Of a DNA stretch of 64,000 nucleotides, positions 47,701 through 55,797 are shown piece by piece. Every line of letters begins with the position of its first letter. Positions within the stretch are counted from its first letter, which is position 1. Origin of the DNA: Endozoicomonas sp. SCSIO W0465 (GTDB lineage: Bacteria > Pseudomonadota > Gammaproteobacteria > Pseudomonadales > Endozoicomonadaceae); contig NZ_CP092417.1 of assembly GCF_023716865.1 (NCBI RefSeq), positions 1,962,001 through 2,026,000 of the forward strand, given 5' to 3'. The notes under the pieces were generated by a model. It was not told the origin of the DNA. It did not search any database and saw only the letters and a list, made by a program, of their open reading frames with translations. Both the position numbers and the translations under genes were made by a program.

Positions 47701-47876
47701 TCACCATTATCGATGGTTGGGAGGCTGTTTCCAATGGGTTCTTGTCTTGAAACGTGCCGACCTGAATAGAAAGAGCTTGAGGGTCTTGATGGTGTTGTGT
47801 GATCACTACCAGAAGGTAACACTGTGGAATTTTCACTCCCCATCGCCAGATTTGATTCATTATAGAGTGGGATCAT
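44715..47876 (-). CDS. 38-residue modular repeat protein with NLS-like region
   Basis: 1053 aa, no signal peptide. Residues 1-58 are Ser/Pro-rich. Two basic clusters, PKKKVSLKR (61-69) and KLKRKRP (82-88), look like a bipartite nuclear-localisation signal. Residues 95-195 are helical. From about 196 to 995 there are 21 units of 38 residues plus a degenerate 22nd. Each unit reads roughly SSICNGKGFPKAGDVDTLL, then KLPSLQKDGQLDRQLLSSI. Most positions are fixed, but the turn before GFP varies and switches as a block: I-C-(N/H)-G-K or M-M-(S/G/K)-(S/G)-R. Two helices per unit and a variable turn recall TALE repeats (33-35 aa) or the 38-aa OPR repeats of RNA-binding proteins. The C-terminal 50 residues are acidic. 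No family can be assigned by reading. An IS66 end lies 18 bp upstream of the ATG, so the promoter is displaced. Confidence 0.82.
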   Translation of the reverse strand: MIPLYNESNLAMGSENSTVLPSGSDHTTPSRPSSSFYSGRHVSRQEPIGNSLPTIDNGEPPKKKVSLKRNVSHIEDAVQDEKLKRKRPAHENEYQQDSLIATLDQLKGLCQERKITVKPTLDKLINSCPNESKVQLLSKLGIYFSSVERTVKNTGTITSMLCKGERNSRTKKNINEFLSIEDRDVQAIACYPCITSISSICNGIGFPKAGDVDTLLKLPSLQKDGQLDRQLLSSISSICNGKGFPKAGDVDTLLKLPSLQKDGQLDRQLLSSISSICNGKGFPKAGDVDTLLKLPSLQKDGQLDRQLLSSISSMMSSRGFPKAGDVDTLLKLPSLQKDGQLDRQLLSSISSICHGKGFPKAGDVDALLKLPSLQKDGQPDRQLLSSISSMMGGRGFPKAGDVDTLLKLPILQKDGQLDRQLLSSISSICNGKGFPKAGDVNTLLKLSSLRKDGQPDRQLLRSISSMMGGRGFPKAGDVDTLLKLPCLQKDGQLDRQLLSSISSICNRKGFPKAGDVNTLLKLPSLQKDDQPDRQLLSSISAICNGKGFPKVGDVDTLLKLPSLQKDGQLDRQLLSSISSMMKSRGFPKAGDVDTLLKLPSLQKDGQLDRQLLSSISSICNGKGFPKAGDVDTLLKLPSLQKDGQLDRQLLSSISSMMKSLGFPKAGDVETLLKLPGLQKDGQLDRQLLSSISSICNGKGFPKAGDVDTLLKLPGLQKDGQLDRQLLSSISSICHGKGFPNAGDVGTLLKVPSLQKDGQLDRQLLSSISAICNGKGFPKAGGVDTLLKLPSLQKDGQLDRQLLSSISSICHGKGFPKARDVDTLLKLPSLQKDGQLDQLLLSSISSICNGKGFPKAGDVDTLLKLPSLQKGGLLDQQLLSSISSICHGKGFPKAGDVDTLLKLPSLQKDGQLDRQLLSSISSMMSSRGFPKAGDVDTLLKLPSLQKDGQLDRQLLSSISSMMSSRGFPTVGDVDTLLKLPSLQKDSQLDRQLLRSIASICHGKGFPNEILVSRIIESIGLKNLELPEYIDERLSSENFDFDENFWESLAIDKIP
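44877..47291 (-). repeat. 114-bp tandem DNA repeat array (about 21 units)
   Basis: The coding repeat is also highly conserved at DNA level: the plus strand repeats CAGCAGTTGCCGGTCAAGCT, then GGCCATCCTTCTGGAGGCTC and CGTGTCCACGTCCCCGGCTT at constant 114-bp spacing. Synonymous differences are few, which points to recent expansion or gene conversion. The array also opens long frames on the plus strand, which are by-products. Confidence 0.92.
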
Positions 47877-47894
47877 AATTTATGAATTTTATTC

Positions 47895-49502
47895 GTAACT
47901 ATTCAGCACTGAGCAAAGGCATATTACAGTAATTCCGAACAGCTCTATGAAGTGATTGATATATGTCCATTCCCTGTTTTCTGGCAGACGACAAATAGCT
48001 GCGAATCCGTGCAAACATAGAACCACCGTCTGCACTCCTGAAGCAGCCTGAGATTTTCTGCTTTAACTTGGCCATTCGAACATCCCGCTCACTGCCATTG
48101 TTATCGAAGGGAATGGTAAAATCTGACATGAAGCGCAGTGTCTCAGCCTTGAACTCAGTGAGTCGTTTGAAGAGATTGTAAGCTTTAGTATTCTTGACTT
48201 TCTTGCGCTTAAGCTCCTCTCGTTGCTTCTCCATATAGACGACTTCTTTCATTAGAGCCCGCTGAAGCAACCGGTCATAAATCTTCTCGATTCGTTCACA
48301 GACAACACTTGGCATCTGTAGCATACCTATGGTCTTAAAGCCCTTGCAGTAATGCCAGGAAAGCCTCAGTAGCTTCATCAATCGCAACGCCAGTTGATTG
48401 CTGTCCCTATCAACAACACCCAAAAGCTCCCTCAGGTGATGGGCATTGCAAAGTACGTGAGTTGCCGCATATGCAAAATAGGATTTCCAATGATCATGAA
48501 CCAGAACGCCTGCAAATGTTAGCAGTATGCCCATCGTGTCCATGGCCTCACGACCTCGCTTTTCAGACAAGTAGTAGAGCGTCCATTGTTCATCCCGCAT
48601 AACGTGTAGCCAGTGCAAAGAGCCCTCGGCCCGCATACCCGTTTCATCGGCTCCGGCAACAGACGATTCCCGCAAGGCGTCACGAATAACCTCTTCAGTA
48701 GAAGCCAGATTTTCATAGGTTCTGGCCACAAAATTGGCGACAGTGCCTGCACTTACACTCATTTTATAGAGAGTATTAAAATACTCTGACACGCGCTTAA
48801 AAGGCAGGAAATGGTATTGGTTAAGATAGACGGCCATAGCCTGTGTGGCTGAGCCATATTGTGCGGCAGCGGTAACACCTTCCGGGAATTCAGCCTGATT
48901 CCGACAACCACAAGTGCAGATTTTTACTTCAGCTCTATGGGCCGTTACTTCAAATTCACCCGGTCTCCCTGGTTCAAACACCTGTCGTTCAATATATTTG
49001 ACCGGCTCACTATCAAGAAGAGACGCCTGACATTTATTGCATTCTTTAACCGGAAGGTACTCAATATAGTCAGGGATATCGACCTGTTTAAGACAAGTGC
49101 CCTGATGCCCTTTCTTTCCACCGGCTTTATTACCAGAAGACTGTCTCAGACTTTTAGGATTGGGTTTTTCATCCGATGGATCGGTACCTTTATCTGCGGA
49201 AAGGTCGTCAGAATGATCTGGAGAATTACTGTTTTTACAAGGTTTTTGATAACCATCAGACGATGGCGGCTTGCTGCTGTTTTGACTGTTCTTGCCAACC
49301 TTTTCTTCCAATTCTCGACATCGCTCTTCCAGACAGGCAACTCTCATCCGCAGCTCTGCATTCTCTTTCAAGAGAATCTCAGCCGACATAGTTGCGGGTA
49401 GTTCTGGAATCATGCTGGCGAATATTGTGGAAAAATGGTGCTTAAGAGGATGGTATAAAAATCAGAAAATTCCAGATTTATGTGGGGGTGCTGAACAGTT
49501 AC
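47895..49502 (-). mobile_element. IS66 type I, intact copy (1608 bp)
   Basis: Ends GTAACTATTCAGCAC (47895) and the inverse of GTAACTGTTCAGCAC (49502), with the 8-bp target duplication TTTTATTC (47887-47894 and 49503-49510). The transposase is intact, so this may be the source of the other copies in the window. Confidence 0.95.
47899..49413 (-). CDS. IS66-family transposase (type I), intact
   Basis: 504 aa. Residues 10-45 form a leucine-zipper-like coiled coil (ILLKENAELRMRVACLEERC is its core), 47-110 a polar linker, then a zinc-binding cluster (ECNKC ... CTCGC, about 127-172). The DDE core has VAGADETGMRAEG, FAGVLVHDHWKSYF and FDNNGSERDVRMAKLKQK, all IS66 hallmarks. No tnpA or tnpB accompanies it (single-gene ISBst12-like type). 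Confidence 0.93.
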   Translation of the reverse strand: MIPELPATMSAEILLKENAELRMRVACLEERCRELEEKVGKNSQNSSKPPSSDGYQKPCKNSNSPDHSDDLSADKGTDPSDEKPNPKSLRQSSGNKAGGKKGHQGTCLKQVDIPDYIEYLPVKECNKCQASLLDSEPVKYIERQVFEPGRPGEFEVTAHRAEVKICTCGCRNQAEFPEGVTAAAQYGSATQAMAVYLNQYHFLPFKRVSEYFNTLYKMSVSAGTVANFVARTYENLASTEEVIRDALRESSVAGADETGMRAEGSLHWLHVMRDEQWTLYYLSEKRGREAMDTMGILLTFAGVLVHDHWKSYFAYAATHVLCNAHHLRELLGVVDRDSNQLALRLMKLLRLSWHYCKGFKTIGMLQMPSVVCERIEKIYDRLLQRALMKEVVYMEKQREELKRKKVKNTKAYNLFKRLTEFKAETLRFMSDFTIPFDNNGSERDVRMAKLKQKISGCFRSADGGSMFARIRSYLSSARKQGMDIYQSLHRAVRNYCNMPLLSAE

Positions 49503-49510
49503 TTTTATTC

Positions 49511-49878
49511 ATTAAGTCGTGCCAGCTCAGACACAGGAAATAGCCTTTTAGTTCATTAATGATCGAATTGCCGTCACTTCTCAATCTCCGAGTGATTGGC
49601 AAAGCGGTGTTCGGTCTGCTGGCTGGCTCTGCCCATGGAGCGTAACCGGGCAGTGACTTTGGTCAGGGCGCCTTTGGCTAAATCCGAGCCCGGATAACGA
49701 TATTGGGTACACTGTTATTGCTGGTCATGGTGTGGGTTCCTTTATGGGCACCCGGTCAGCATGATGATTTTTTTTGATTTGAAGCAGGCAGGAAAATTCC
49801 GAAGAGGGAACTTTTTCCCAAGCTATGGTTCAAAAGAAAAGAGAAAGGACAAATTAAAGAAAATAAAAGGACTAATTT
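49511..49878. other. Intergenic with a decayed minus-strand frame
   Basis: About 370 bp. On the minus strand a frame ending RLRSMGRASQQTEHRFANHS-EIEK stop (about 49577-49700) is preceded by MTSNNSVPNIVIRARI in another frame, which may be one small frameshifted gene; I do not recognise it. A run of eight T lies near 49768. The last 70 bp are purine-rich and contain the AAAAGGA ribosome site of the F-box-like gene. Original promoter DNA of the 38-residue repeat gene should also be here. Confidence 0.35.
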
Positions 49879-50023
49879 ATGCTGCCCAATACTGCAATTA
49901 ATCAAACATCAATATTGCCCAGAGTTCAACCGCAATCTGTAGAATCACTACCAAGCCAACAGCTAGAACCTGGCTATTTCAACTATTTACCGGTTGTAGT
50001 GATTGAAGAAATCGCAAAGAGAC

Positions 50024-51750
50024 GTAATTTCTCAAAAAGTGCTGGAAGCAGGATAATTTCGGTCAGTCGTCTATCCTCTCACCATGGCTTTTCTAGAACA
50101 CCAGCAGTTACAACCTGAAGATCTACTGAGATTCATCACTCAGCAGCAAGAGCAGATCATTCAGCTCAAAGAGCAGATAGAATTGCTTGAAGCAGAGATT
50201 CGTCGTCTAAAAAAACTGCCCGCAAAGCCTGACATCAAACCAAACACCAAACCTCCCGATGATGACACCGGCAGCCCTGATGGAGATCCATCCGCTCCTG
50301 AGGGTAACGATGGAGCCAGCCCAGACACCTCGTCAAAGCAGAAGGTTAAGAAGCCCAACGAGAAAACCAGAAAGCAGCGTAAACAGCCCCGAAAGCCATC
50401 GGCGGAAAAATCCATACCCATTGCTGCCACTGATGTTCCGGAGGGATCAATCAGGAATGGAACCACCCCTTTTCATGTTCAGGAACTGACAATACAAACA
50501 TCCAGTATTGAATATCTTTTAGAGCAATGGGTGACACCCGATGGACAAACCATTACGGCCAAACCGCCAGCCAGCCTTCATGGACATCATTACGGGCCAA
50601 TGCTGCAGGCCTACGTTCTGCACCAGTATCATGGTTGCTCCGTTACCCAGCCAGAACTGCTGGACTGGCTATGGGACATTGGAATCTCTATTTCCAGCGG
50701 GGAACTCAGCCAGCTTCTGACGAAAGGACACGAGCAGTTCCATGCTGAGAAAGATGAGCTGTTGACTACAGGTATTCGCTGTTCAAGTTATATCCAGACA
50801 GACGACACGGGAACAAGGCATAAGGGGAAGAACGGTTACTGCACCATCATCAATAACGAGTCCTTTGCCTGGTTCGAGAGCACAGACAGCAAAAGCCGGG
50901 AAAATTTCGTAAGCCTACTGCACCGCCCATGGTCAACTTACACGTTCACCGACGATGCCTTGATCTATCTGGAAAAACTGGATTACCCCAAAAAGTGGCT
51001 ACGCGTTCTTAATCCATACAGAGGCGTCACCTTCCTGAGCCATGAAGCCTGGGAAGAATGTATGAAAGACCTGAGACTAACTGGTAGACGGCGCCAGCAG
51101 GCCAGTGAAGCCATGATTTATGGCAGCCTGATACAGCATGGAGCAGGACATCTTACCACCTTCAGTGATGGGGCAAGGCAGTTCGACGTTTTCAAACACA
51201 GCCAGTGCTGGATACATGCAGAGCGAGGGCTGGCAAAAGTTCATCCGGTCAATGATCAGCAGGCCATGGCTCAGAAATGGCTTCGGACATGGTTCTGGGC
51301 CATTTACGATGACCTTAAAGACTTCAAGACAGAGCCAACTGAAAAAAAGGCAATAAAAGTACGACAGGGGTTCCAGGCGCTGATCCAAACCCAAACGTGC
51401 AGTGGGCTTCTTCAGGATGCTCTGTCAGGGTTGGCTGTAATCAAGGAAGAGCTATTACTGGTTCTGGATGACCCGAGCTTACCGCTGCACAACAACCTGA
51501 GCGAGAGTCAGATACGAGAATATGTTAAACGACGAAAGATCAGTAGTGGGACGCGAAGCGATTTGGGGCGGCAATGTCGCGACACCTTTGCCAGCCTGAA
51601 AAAAACGTGTCGCCTGTATGGTCTCTCTTTTTGGGATTATCTGAAAAGCCGACTAATGGGCGATGGGTTATTTCCGAGATTGAGTAACCTGATTGAGGAG
51701 GCTTCACGTCATCTTCCGTGTGGTGCTGCCAGCAGTTTTTGAGAAATTAC
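50024..51750 (+). mobile_element. IS66-family element type II, copy 2 (1727 bp)
   Basis: Identical in length and ends to 1937-3663. The 8-bp target duplication is AAAGAGAC (50016-50023 and 51751-51758). Inserted in sense orientation into the F-box-like gene. Confidence 0.95.
50084..51742 (+). CDS. IS66-family transposase (type II), copy 2
   Basis: 552 aa, the same protein as at 1945-3603: N-terminal coiled coil, P/D/K-rich linker, QTDDTG and LPLHNNLSESQIREYVKRRK blocks. The near-absence of differences between the two copies implies recent transposition. Eight bases separate the stop from the element end. Confidence 0.9.
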   Translation: MAFLEHQQLQPEDLLRFITQQQEQIIQLKEQIELLEAEIRRLKKLPAKPDIKPNTKPPDDDTGSPDGDPSAPEGNDGASPDTSSKQKVKKPNEKTRKQRKQPRKPSAEKSIPIAATDVPEGSIRNGTTPFHVQELTIQTSSIEYLLEQWVTPDGQTITAKPPASLHGHHYGPMLQAYVLHQYHGCSVTQPELLDWLWDIGISISSGELSQLLTKGHEQFHAEKDELLTTGIRCSSYIQTDDTGTRHKGKNGYCTIINNESFAWFESTDSKSRENFVSLLHRPWSTYTFTDDALIYLEKLDYPKKWLRVLNPYRGVTFLSHEAWEECMKDLRLTGRRRQQASEAMIYGSLIQHGAGHLTTFSDGARQFDVFKHSQCWIHAERGLAKVHPVNDQQAMAQKWLRTWFWAIYDDLKDFKTEPTEKKAIKVRQGFQALIQTQTCSGLLQDALSGLAVIKEELLLVLDDPSLPLHNNLSESQIREYVKRRKISSGTRSDLGRQCRDTFASLKKTCRLYGLSFWDYLKSRLMGDGLFPRLSNLIEEASRHLPCGAASSF

Positions 51751-52324
51751 AAAGAGACTTACTCTGCCAGATGTTATTCGCTTAAAGCAAGTTTGTAAGC
51801 ATACAGATAATTCTATTAACGACTACATAATCGATAAAGCAAAAACGAGATACTTTCAAAATATAACACCAGAAGAAATTGATAGTGAACAATGGGAGTA
51901 TGATGCCGCCTATACTTCATATCTTCAAAATTTCGGTGATTGGGAGACAAGAGGTACTCCACAGCCCGGAATGAAAGAATACTCAACTGATTGTCGAGAC
52001 ATTGTTAAGGTTTTCTCATACCAGGAGGGTAAGAATCAAGTGAAGGACTGGATTATGTTTGGAGAATTAAATGATGGTAGTGTATTCAGCTTTTCAGGAG
52101 GTTGCAGCTATACAGGCTTTGAATATGAAGGAGGAGGTATGATGATGGTCGCTCCGAACTGGGGAAATTTATTTGATCATTCAAGTGATTGCGAGTTGAG
52201 AGATTTTGTTAATAATATGAATAAAGATAATTTAACTGAGTTGACAAAAAAGTTACTTGCTGAAGAAGAAGTTTTAAGAAGCACATTGAAAAATATGTTT
52301 CAAAAAAGGGCAGCTTAAGCAAAA

Positions 52325-52636
52325 TCAGCTCTGCCGGCAGCTGACACTCTCCAGCAATGGCTGAATGCCACAAACCTGAGCCAGTGCTTCCAGCTCATCA
52401 GGCATACCGGTAAAACCTATGGATTTTTGATTTTTTTCCGCCAACCGGATCCAGGAGAGGAAGACGGATAAGGCAGAACTGTCGGCATGGGAAATACCGC
52501 TCAGGTCAATTTCCCAACAGTTATCCCCGGCATTCAGTAGCAAACTGGCACCCTGCTCTTCAATCGCTGCTGAGGTTGCGAAATTAACCAGGCCATCGAG
52601 TTTAAACCGGCCAGCTGCCACAGCTTGCAATGTCAT
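52325..52636 (-). CDS. mlaB: MlaB, STAS-domain subunit of the Mla ABC transporter
   Basis: 103 aa single STAS domain (WEIDLSGISHADSSALSVFLSW is its core, with the conserved D-S-S-x-L segment). In the MlaFEDB complex it binds the ATPase MlaF and stabilises it. The ATG overlaps the mlaC stop (ATGA). Last gene of the minus-strand operon; ibaG, its usual downstream neighbour, is displaced. Confidence 0.93.
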   Translation of the reverse strand: MTLQAVAAGRFKLDGLVNFATSAAIEEQGASLLLNAGDNCWEIDLSGISHADSSALSVFLSWIRLAEKNQKSIGFTGMPDELEALAQVCGIQPLLESVSCRQS

Positions 52637-53340
52637 GACTTGTTGCTCACAGCATTTTTCTCTGCCGCCACACCCTTCATGATTTCCGGCCAGTGATCCA
52701 CAACATACTGGATGTCGTTATACTTACTCATGGCTTCTGCAAACTGGTTACGGAACTGAATGCCAATGTTGATGCCATCAACAATGATATTTCTGAGCTT
52801 CCAGTGCCCATCCTGGTGAACCATGGAATAAGAGATAGCCACTGTGCCTGAAGACGTTTTGACCGTCATATTCACCGGAACCAGCCGTGCTTTGCCTGAC
52901 CGGTAGTCATTTAATACGGTATCAGGCACCGCATCGACTTTTTCGATAATCAATCGGGTGTCATCGAGTTTCAGCAAGGCCTTGCCGTAGAAGCTGAGCA
53001 AACTGTCTTTAAATGTCTTCGAAAACTGTTCAATTTGTCCGGCTTTAGCACGGCGGGAGTATTTACCCATCACTCCCCGGGCAATGGAGTCAAAGGCAAC
53101 GGCAGGGGACAACTGGCGATCAACCTCGGCAATAAAGGCTGCATTATTGTTTTTATAGTGGTTAATGTTTTTTTCAAAGGTGGTGAGAAGCTCCCGGGTA
53201 ATCTTCTCGACTTCTCCCTGAGGTGATTCAATGGCCTGCTCTGCGGCTATGACGGCTGAGGGCCATCGGAAAAACAGTGCCATCAGGAAAAACACCAGGA
53301 AAGCCGCCACATTGTTATTGCCTTTCATCATCCATTCCAT
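52633..53340 (-). CDS. mlaC: MlaC, periplasmic phospholipid carrier
   Basis: 235 aa with an N-terminal signal peptide (VAAFLVFFLMALFFRWPSA). It shuttles phospholipids between the outer-membrane MlaA-porin complex and MlaD in the inner membrane. RGVMGKYSRRAKAGQIEQF and the C-terminal WKLRNIIVDGINIG are typical of the MlaC/Ttg2D family. Alternative starts at the fourth and fifth codons (two ATG) are equally likely. Confidence 0.92.
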   Translation of the reverse strand: MEWMMKGNNNVAAFLVFFLMALFFRWPSAVIAAEQAIESPQGEVEKITRELLTTFEKNINHYKNNNAAFIAEVDRQLSPAVAFDSIARGVMGKYSRRAKAGQIEQFSKTFKDSLLSFYGKALLKLDDTRLIIEKVDAVPDTVLNDYRSGKARLVPVNMTVKTSSGTVAISYSMVHQDGHWKLRNIIVDGINIGIQFRNQFAEAMSKYNDIQYVVDHWPEIMKGVAAEKNAVSNKS

Positions 53341-53360
53341 CCATTAGCCAGAGCTAGGAA

Positions 53361-53828
53361 TTACTCGCTTTTATTTACCGTACCCAGAAGAAATTTCCCG
53401 ATCAACTCCTCGAGAATAAGCGCTGACTGGGTGTCTTCAAAGCGCTCGCCATGGCGCAAAAATGACTCATCACCACCAATGCTGATGCTGATATATTGTT
53501 CTCCCAGTAATCCTGCCGTCACAATCGATGCTGTACTGTCGATGGGTATATTATCGATCCGCTGATCAATATCCATCACTACTTTGGCCATGTAAATCGT
53601 TTTATCCAGCTCGATTTTTTTGACCTTGCCAACCGTCACGCCTGCCATCGATATTTTTGATCGAGGCTTCAGTGCGCCTGCGTTATCAAAATAAGCATGG
53701 AGTTCATAAGTTTCACCGCTGCTCTGGAGGGAAAGCCCACTGACCTTAACCGCCATAGCGACCAGGGCCAGCATTCCCATCAGCATAAAGGCGCCAACAC
53801 TGATTTCTACCGTTCGCATCCGCATTCT
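53361..53828 (-). CDS. mlaD: MlaD, MCE-domain lipid-binding subunit
   Basis: 155 aa from the ATG at 53828: one membrane helix (about 8-28) and one MCE domain (YELHAYFDNAGALKPRSKI, GVTVGKVKKI, TAGLLGEQYISISIGG). MlaD hexamers form the lipid pore above MlaE. The start is chosen because GAGAGGGAGA lies nine bases upstream; the frame is open to a TTG at 53891. Confidence 0.92.
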   Translation of the reverse strand, partial: RMRMRTVEISVGAFMLMGMLALVAMAVKVSGLSLQSSGETYELHAYFDNAGALKPRSKISMAGVTVGKVKKIELDKTIYMAKVVMDIDQRIDNIPIDSTASIVTAGLLGEQYISISIGGDESFLRHGERFEDTQSALILEELIGKFLLGTVNKSE

Positions 53829-53899
53829 ATGCGCTCTCCCTCTCTCCATAGCCATAGGTTCTGTTGACACAAGTTTACTGGCCCGGGTCAAACCGGAAC

Positions 53900-54694
53900 C
53901 TACAGTTCACCAAACATTACTGCGGTCAGAATGAAATCCAATCCAAGGACAGCAAGGGAAGAATAAACGACTGTCCTTGTTGTTGCACGACTAATGCCTT
54001 CTGATGTCGGGACTGCGTCATACCCCTGAAAGACGGCGATCCAGGTCACCACGACACCAAACACCAGGCTTTTCACCATGCCATTGCCAACATCTTGCAC
54101 AAAATCAACCGACTGCTGCATGCCACTCCAGAACGAACCTTCATAAATGCCCAGCCAGTCAACACCCACCATGACACCACCAAGAATCCCCACCAGGTTG
54201 AAGATGGCGGTCAGCAGGGGCATGGAGATGACACCCGCCCAGAAACGAGGCGCAATCACCCGTTTCAAAGGGTCGACACCAATCATTTCCATACTGGATA
54301 GCTGTTCGGTGGCTTTCATCAGCCCAATCTCGGCGGTCAGGGCAGAGCCTGCACGCCCGGCAAATAACAGAGCTGTCACCACCGGCCCCAGTTCACGAAC
54401 CAGACTTAGCGCTACCAGCTGTCCAACAGAACCTTCTGAGCCGTAGCGCACCAGAATACTGTAGCCCTGCAACCCCAGGACCATACCAATAAAAAGGCCG
54501 GAAACCGTGACAATTATTAACGACAGAACACCTACATTATAGAGTTGCTGAATCAGCAGAGCGCCGCCCCCACTAAAGCCAGTTTTGGAAAAAATTGATT
54601 GAAACAGAAAAATCCCTGACCGTCCCAGGGACTGGATATGACCAAGTCCAAACTGGCCGAGTCGGGACAAACGACCCAGAACGTCAAGCTTCAT
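53900..54694 (-). CDS. mlaE: MlaE, permease of the Mla ABC transporter
   Basis: 264 aa, about five membrane helices. The coupling region ELGPVVTALLFAGRAGSALTAEIG-LMKATEQLSSMEMIG is strongly conserved in the MlaE/permease family (long core split here). Start overlaps the mlaF stop by four bases, so translation is coupled. Confidence 0.94.
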   Translation of the reverse strand: MKLDVLGRLSRLGQFGLGHIQSLGRSGIFLFQSIFSKTGFSGGGALLIQQLYNVGVLSLIIVTVSGLFIGMVLGLQGYSILVRYGSEGSVGQLVALSLVRELGPVVTALLFAGRAGSALTAEIGLMKATEQLSSMEMIGVDPLKRVIAPRFWAGVISMPLLTAIFNLVGILGGVMVGVDWLGIYEGSFWSGMQQSVDFVQDVGNGMVKSLVFGVVVTWIAVFQGYDAVPTSEGISRATTRTVVYSSLAVLGLDFILTAVMFGEL

Positions 54695-55557
54695 GTTGCC
54701 TCTCCCGGAGCCAGTAAGTCGTTTTGATAATCATCTGCCGGATAGTGAAAGGGAACCGGACCATCTGGCAATCCCTGCATAAACTGGCGTACCCTGGCAT
54801 CACTTGAGTTCAACATTTCATCCGGTGTTCCTGAGCCAATCACTTCTCCATCAGCCATCAGATACAGCAAATCAGCAATACTGGCCGTCTCATGAAGATC
54901 GTGGGACACAATGATACTGGTGATGCCCAGCGCTTGATTCAGCTTTCGAATCAGCTCCACCAGCACCCCCATGGCAATCGGATCCTGCCCGACAAAGGGT
55001 TCATCATACATTACCATTTCAGGGTCAAGTGCAATCGCTCTTGCCAGGGCGACGCGTCGGCTCATCCCTCCGGACAGTTCACCGGGCATCAGTGACCAGG
55101 CGCCGCGAAGCCCGACAGCGTGCAGCTTCATCAGCACGATATCACGTATCATTCTGTCACAGAGCTGACTATGAATGCGCAGGGGAAAGGCGACGTTCTC
55201 AAATACGGTCAAATCAGTAAACAGTGCCCCGCTCTGGAAAAGCATGCCCATTTTACGACGCTGAACAAATAACTGGTCCCTTGACAGATCAGCCAGATCC
55301 TGCCCATCAACCAGGATAGAACCCTGATCGGGGCGAAGCTGACGGCCAATCAGCCGAAGCAGTGTGGTCTTTCCGGTTCCTGAAGGCCCCATGATACCCA
55401 CCACTTTTCCACGGGGTATATCCATATCGATATTCTTGAAGATAGCCCGGGCACCTCGATAAAAGGTCAAACCACGAATTTCAACAAAATTATTGGTGCG
55501 GCTTTCGTTGCTGTGTTCTTCGCTGTTTTTTTCAACAGCAGATACGGAATTCATCAT
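54691..55557 (-). CDS. mlaF: MlaF, ATPase of the Mla transporter
   Basis: 288 aa ABC ATPase. Walker A is GPSGTGKTTLL, signature LSGGMSRRVALARA, Walker B MVMYDEPFVGQDP, and the switch His is in IIVSHDLHE. It powers phospholipid transport that keeps outer-leaflet asymmetry. A TTG at 55578 extends the frame by seven codons; the two ATG at 55557 and 55554 are more likely, with AGGGA upstream. First gene of mlaFEDCB; divergent from yrbG. Confidence 0.94.
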   Translation of the reverse strand: MMNSVSAVEKNSEEHSNESRTNNFVEIRGLTFYRGARAIFKNIDMDIPRGKVVGIMGPSGTGKTTLLRLIGRQLRPDQGSILVDGQDLADLSRDQLFVQRRKMGMLFQSGALFTDLTVFENVAFPLRIHSQLCDRMIRDIVLMKLHAVGLRGAWSLMPGELSGGMSRRVALARAIALDPEMVMYDEPFVGQDPIAMGVLVELIRKLNQALGITSIIVSHDLHETASIADLLYLMADGEVIGSGTPDEMLNSSDARVRQFMQGLPDGPVPFHYPADDYQNDLLAPGEAT

Positions 55558-55797
55558 TAAGCTCGCAGATCCCTGCAATAGACAGAATTTAGCAGTCTCC
55601 CAGATAAGACATTATGACCTGTTTCATGCGGTTATTGCACCCTATCGATAACAACTTGATCGATAGCAACGCTTAAATTCTTTCGGATAGTGCTTACCTG
55701 CATGTAGCCAATTCAGGCTGTAATGCAGTTGCATTGCCCGCCTGCTTTTCCATAAACTCCCTATCTTTATATACGAAACCTTGAGAACCCTCCCGGA
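55558..55797. promoter_or_regulatory. Divergent promoter region mlaF / yrbG
   Basis: About 240 bp that must hold promoters for the mla operon (minus) and the antiporter-kds-lpt group (plus). A CTATCGATAACAACTTGATCGATAG-type inverted repeat (CTATCGATA ... TGATCGATAG, about 55642-55668) stands out. No terminator inside. Confidence 0.45.

Larger units (their letters stand above)
49879..52318 (+). pseudogene. F-box-like eukaryotic-type protein, split by IS66
   Basis: The 5' part (49879-50023) and the 3' part (51759-52318) join in frame when the 1727-bp IS66 and one 8-bp AAAGAGAC are removed, giving about 234 residues. The join falls inside an F-box-like motif: YLPVVVIEEIAKR before and LTLPDVIRLKQVCKH after the insertion, matching the LP-x-E-hydrophobic-x-x-I...L...DL-x-x-h-x-x-V-C-(K/R) pattern at residues 36-65. 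The rest (GELNDGSVFSFSGGCSYTGF, VAPNWGNLFDHSSD) is unrecognised. F-box proteins link targets to SCF ubiquitin ligases of eukaryotes; in bacteria they are known as injected effectors. As written only a 49-residue fragment plus IS codons can be made. Confidence 0.8.
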
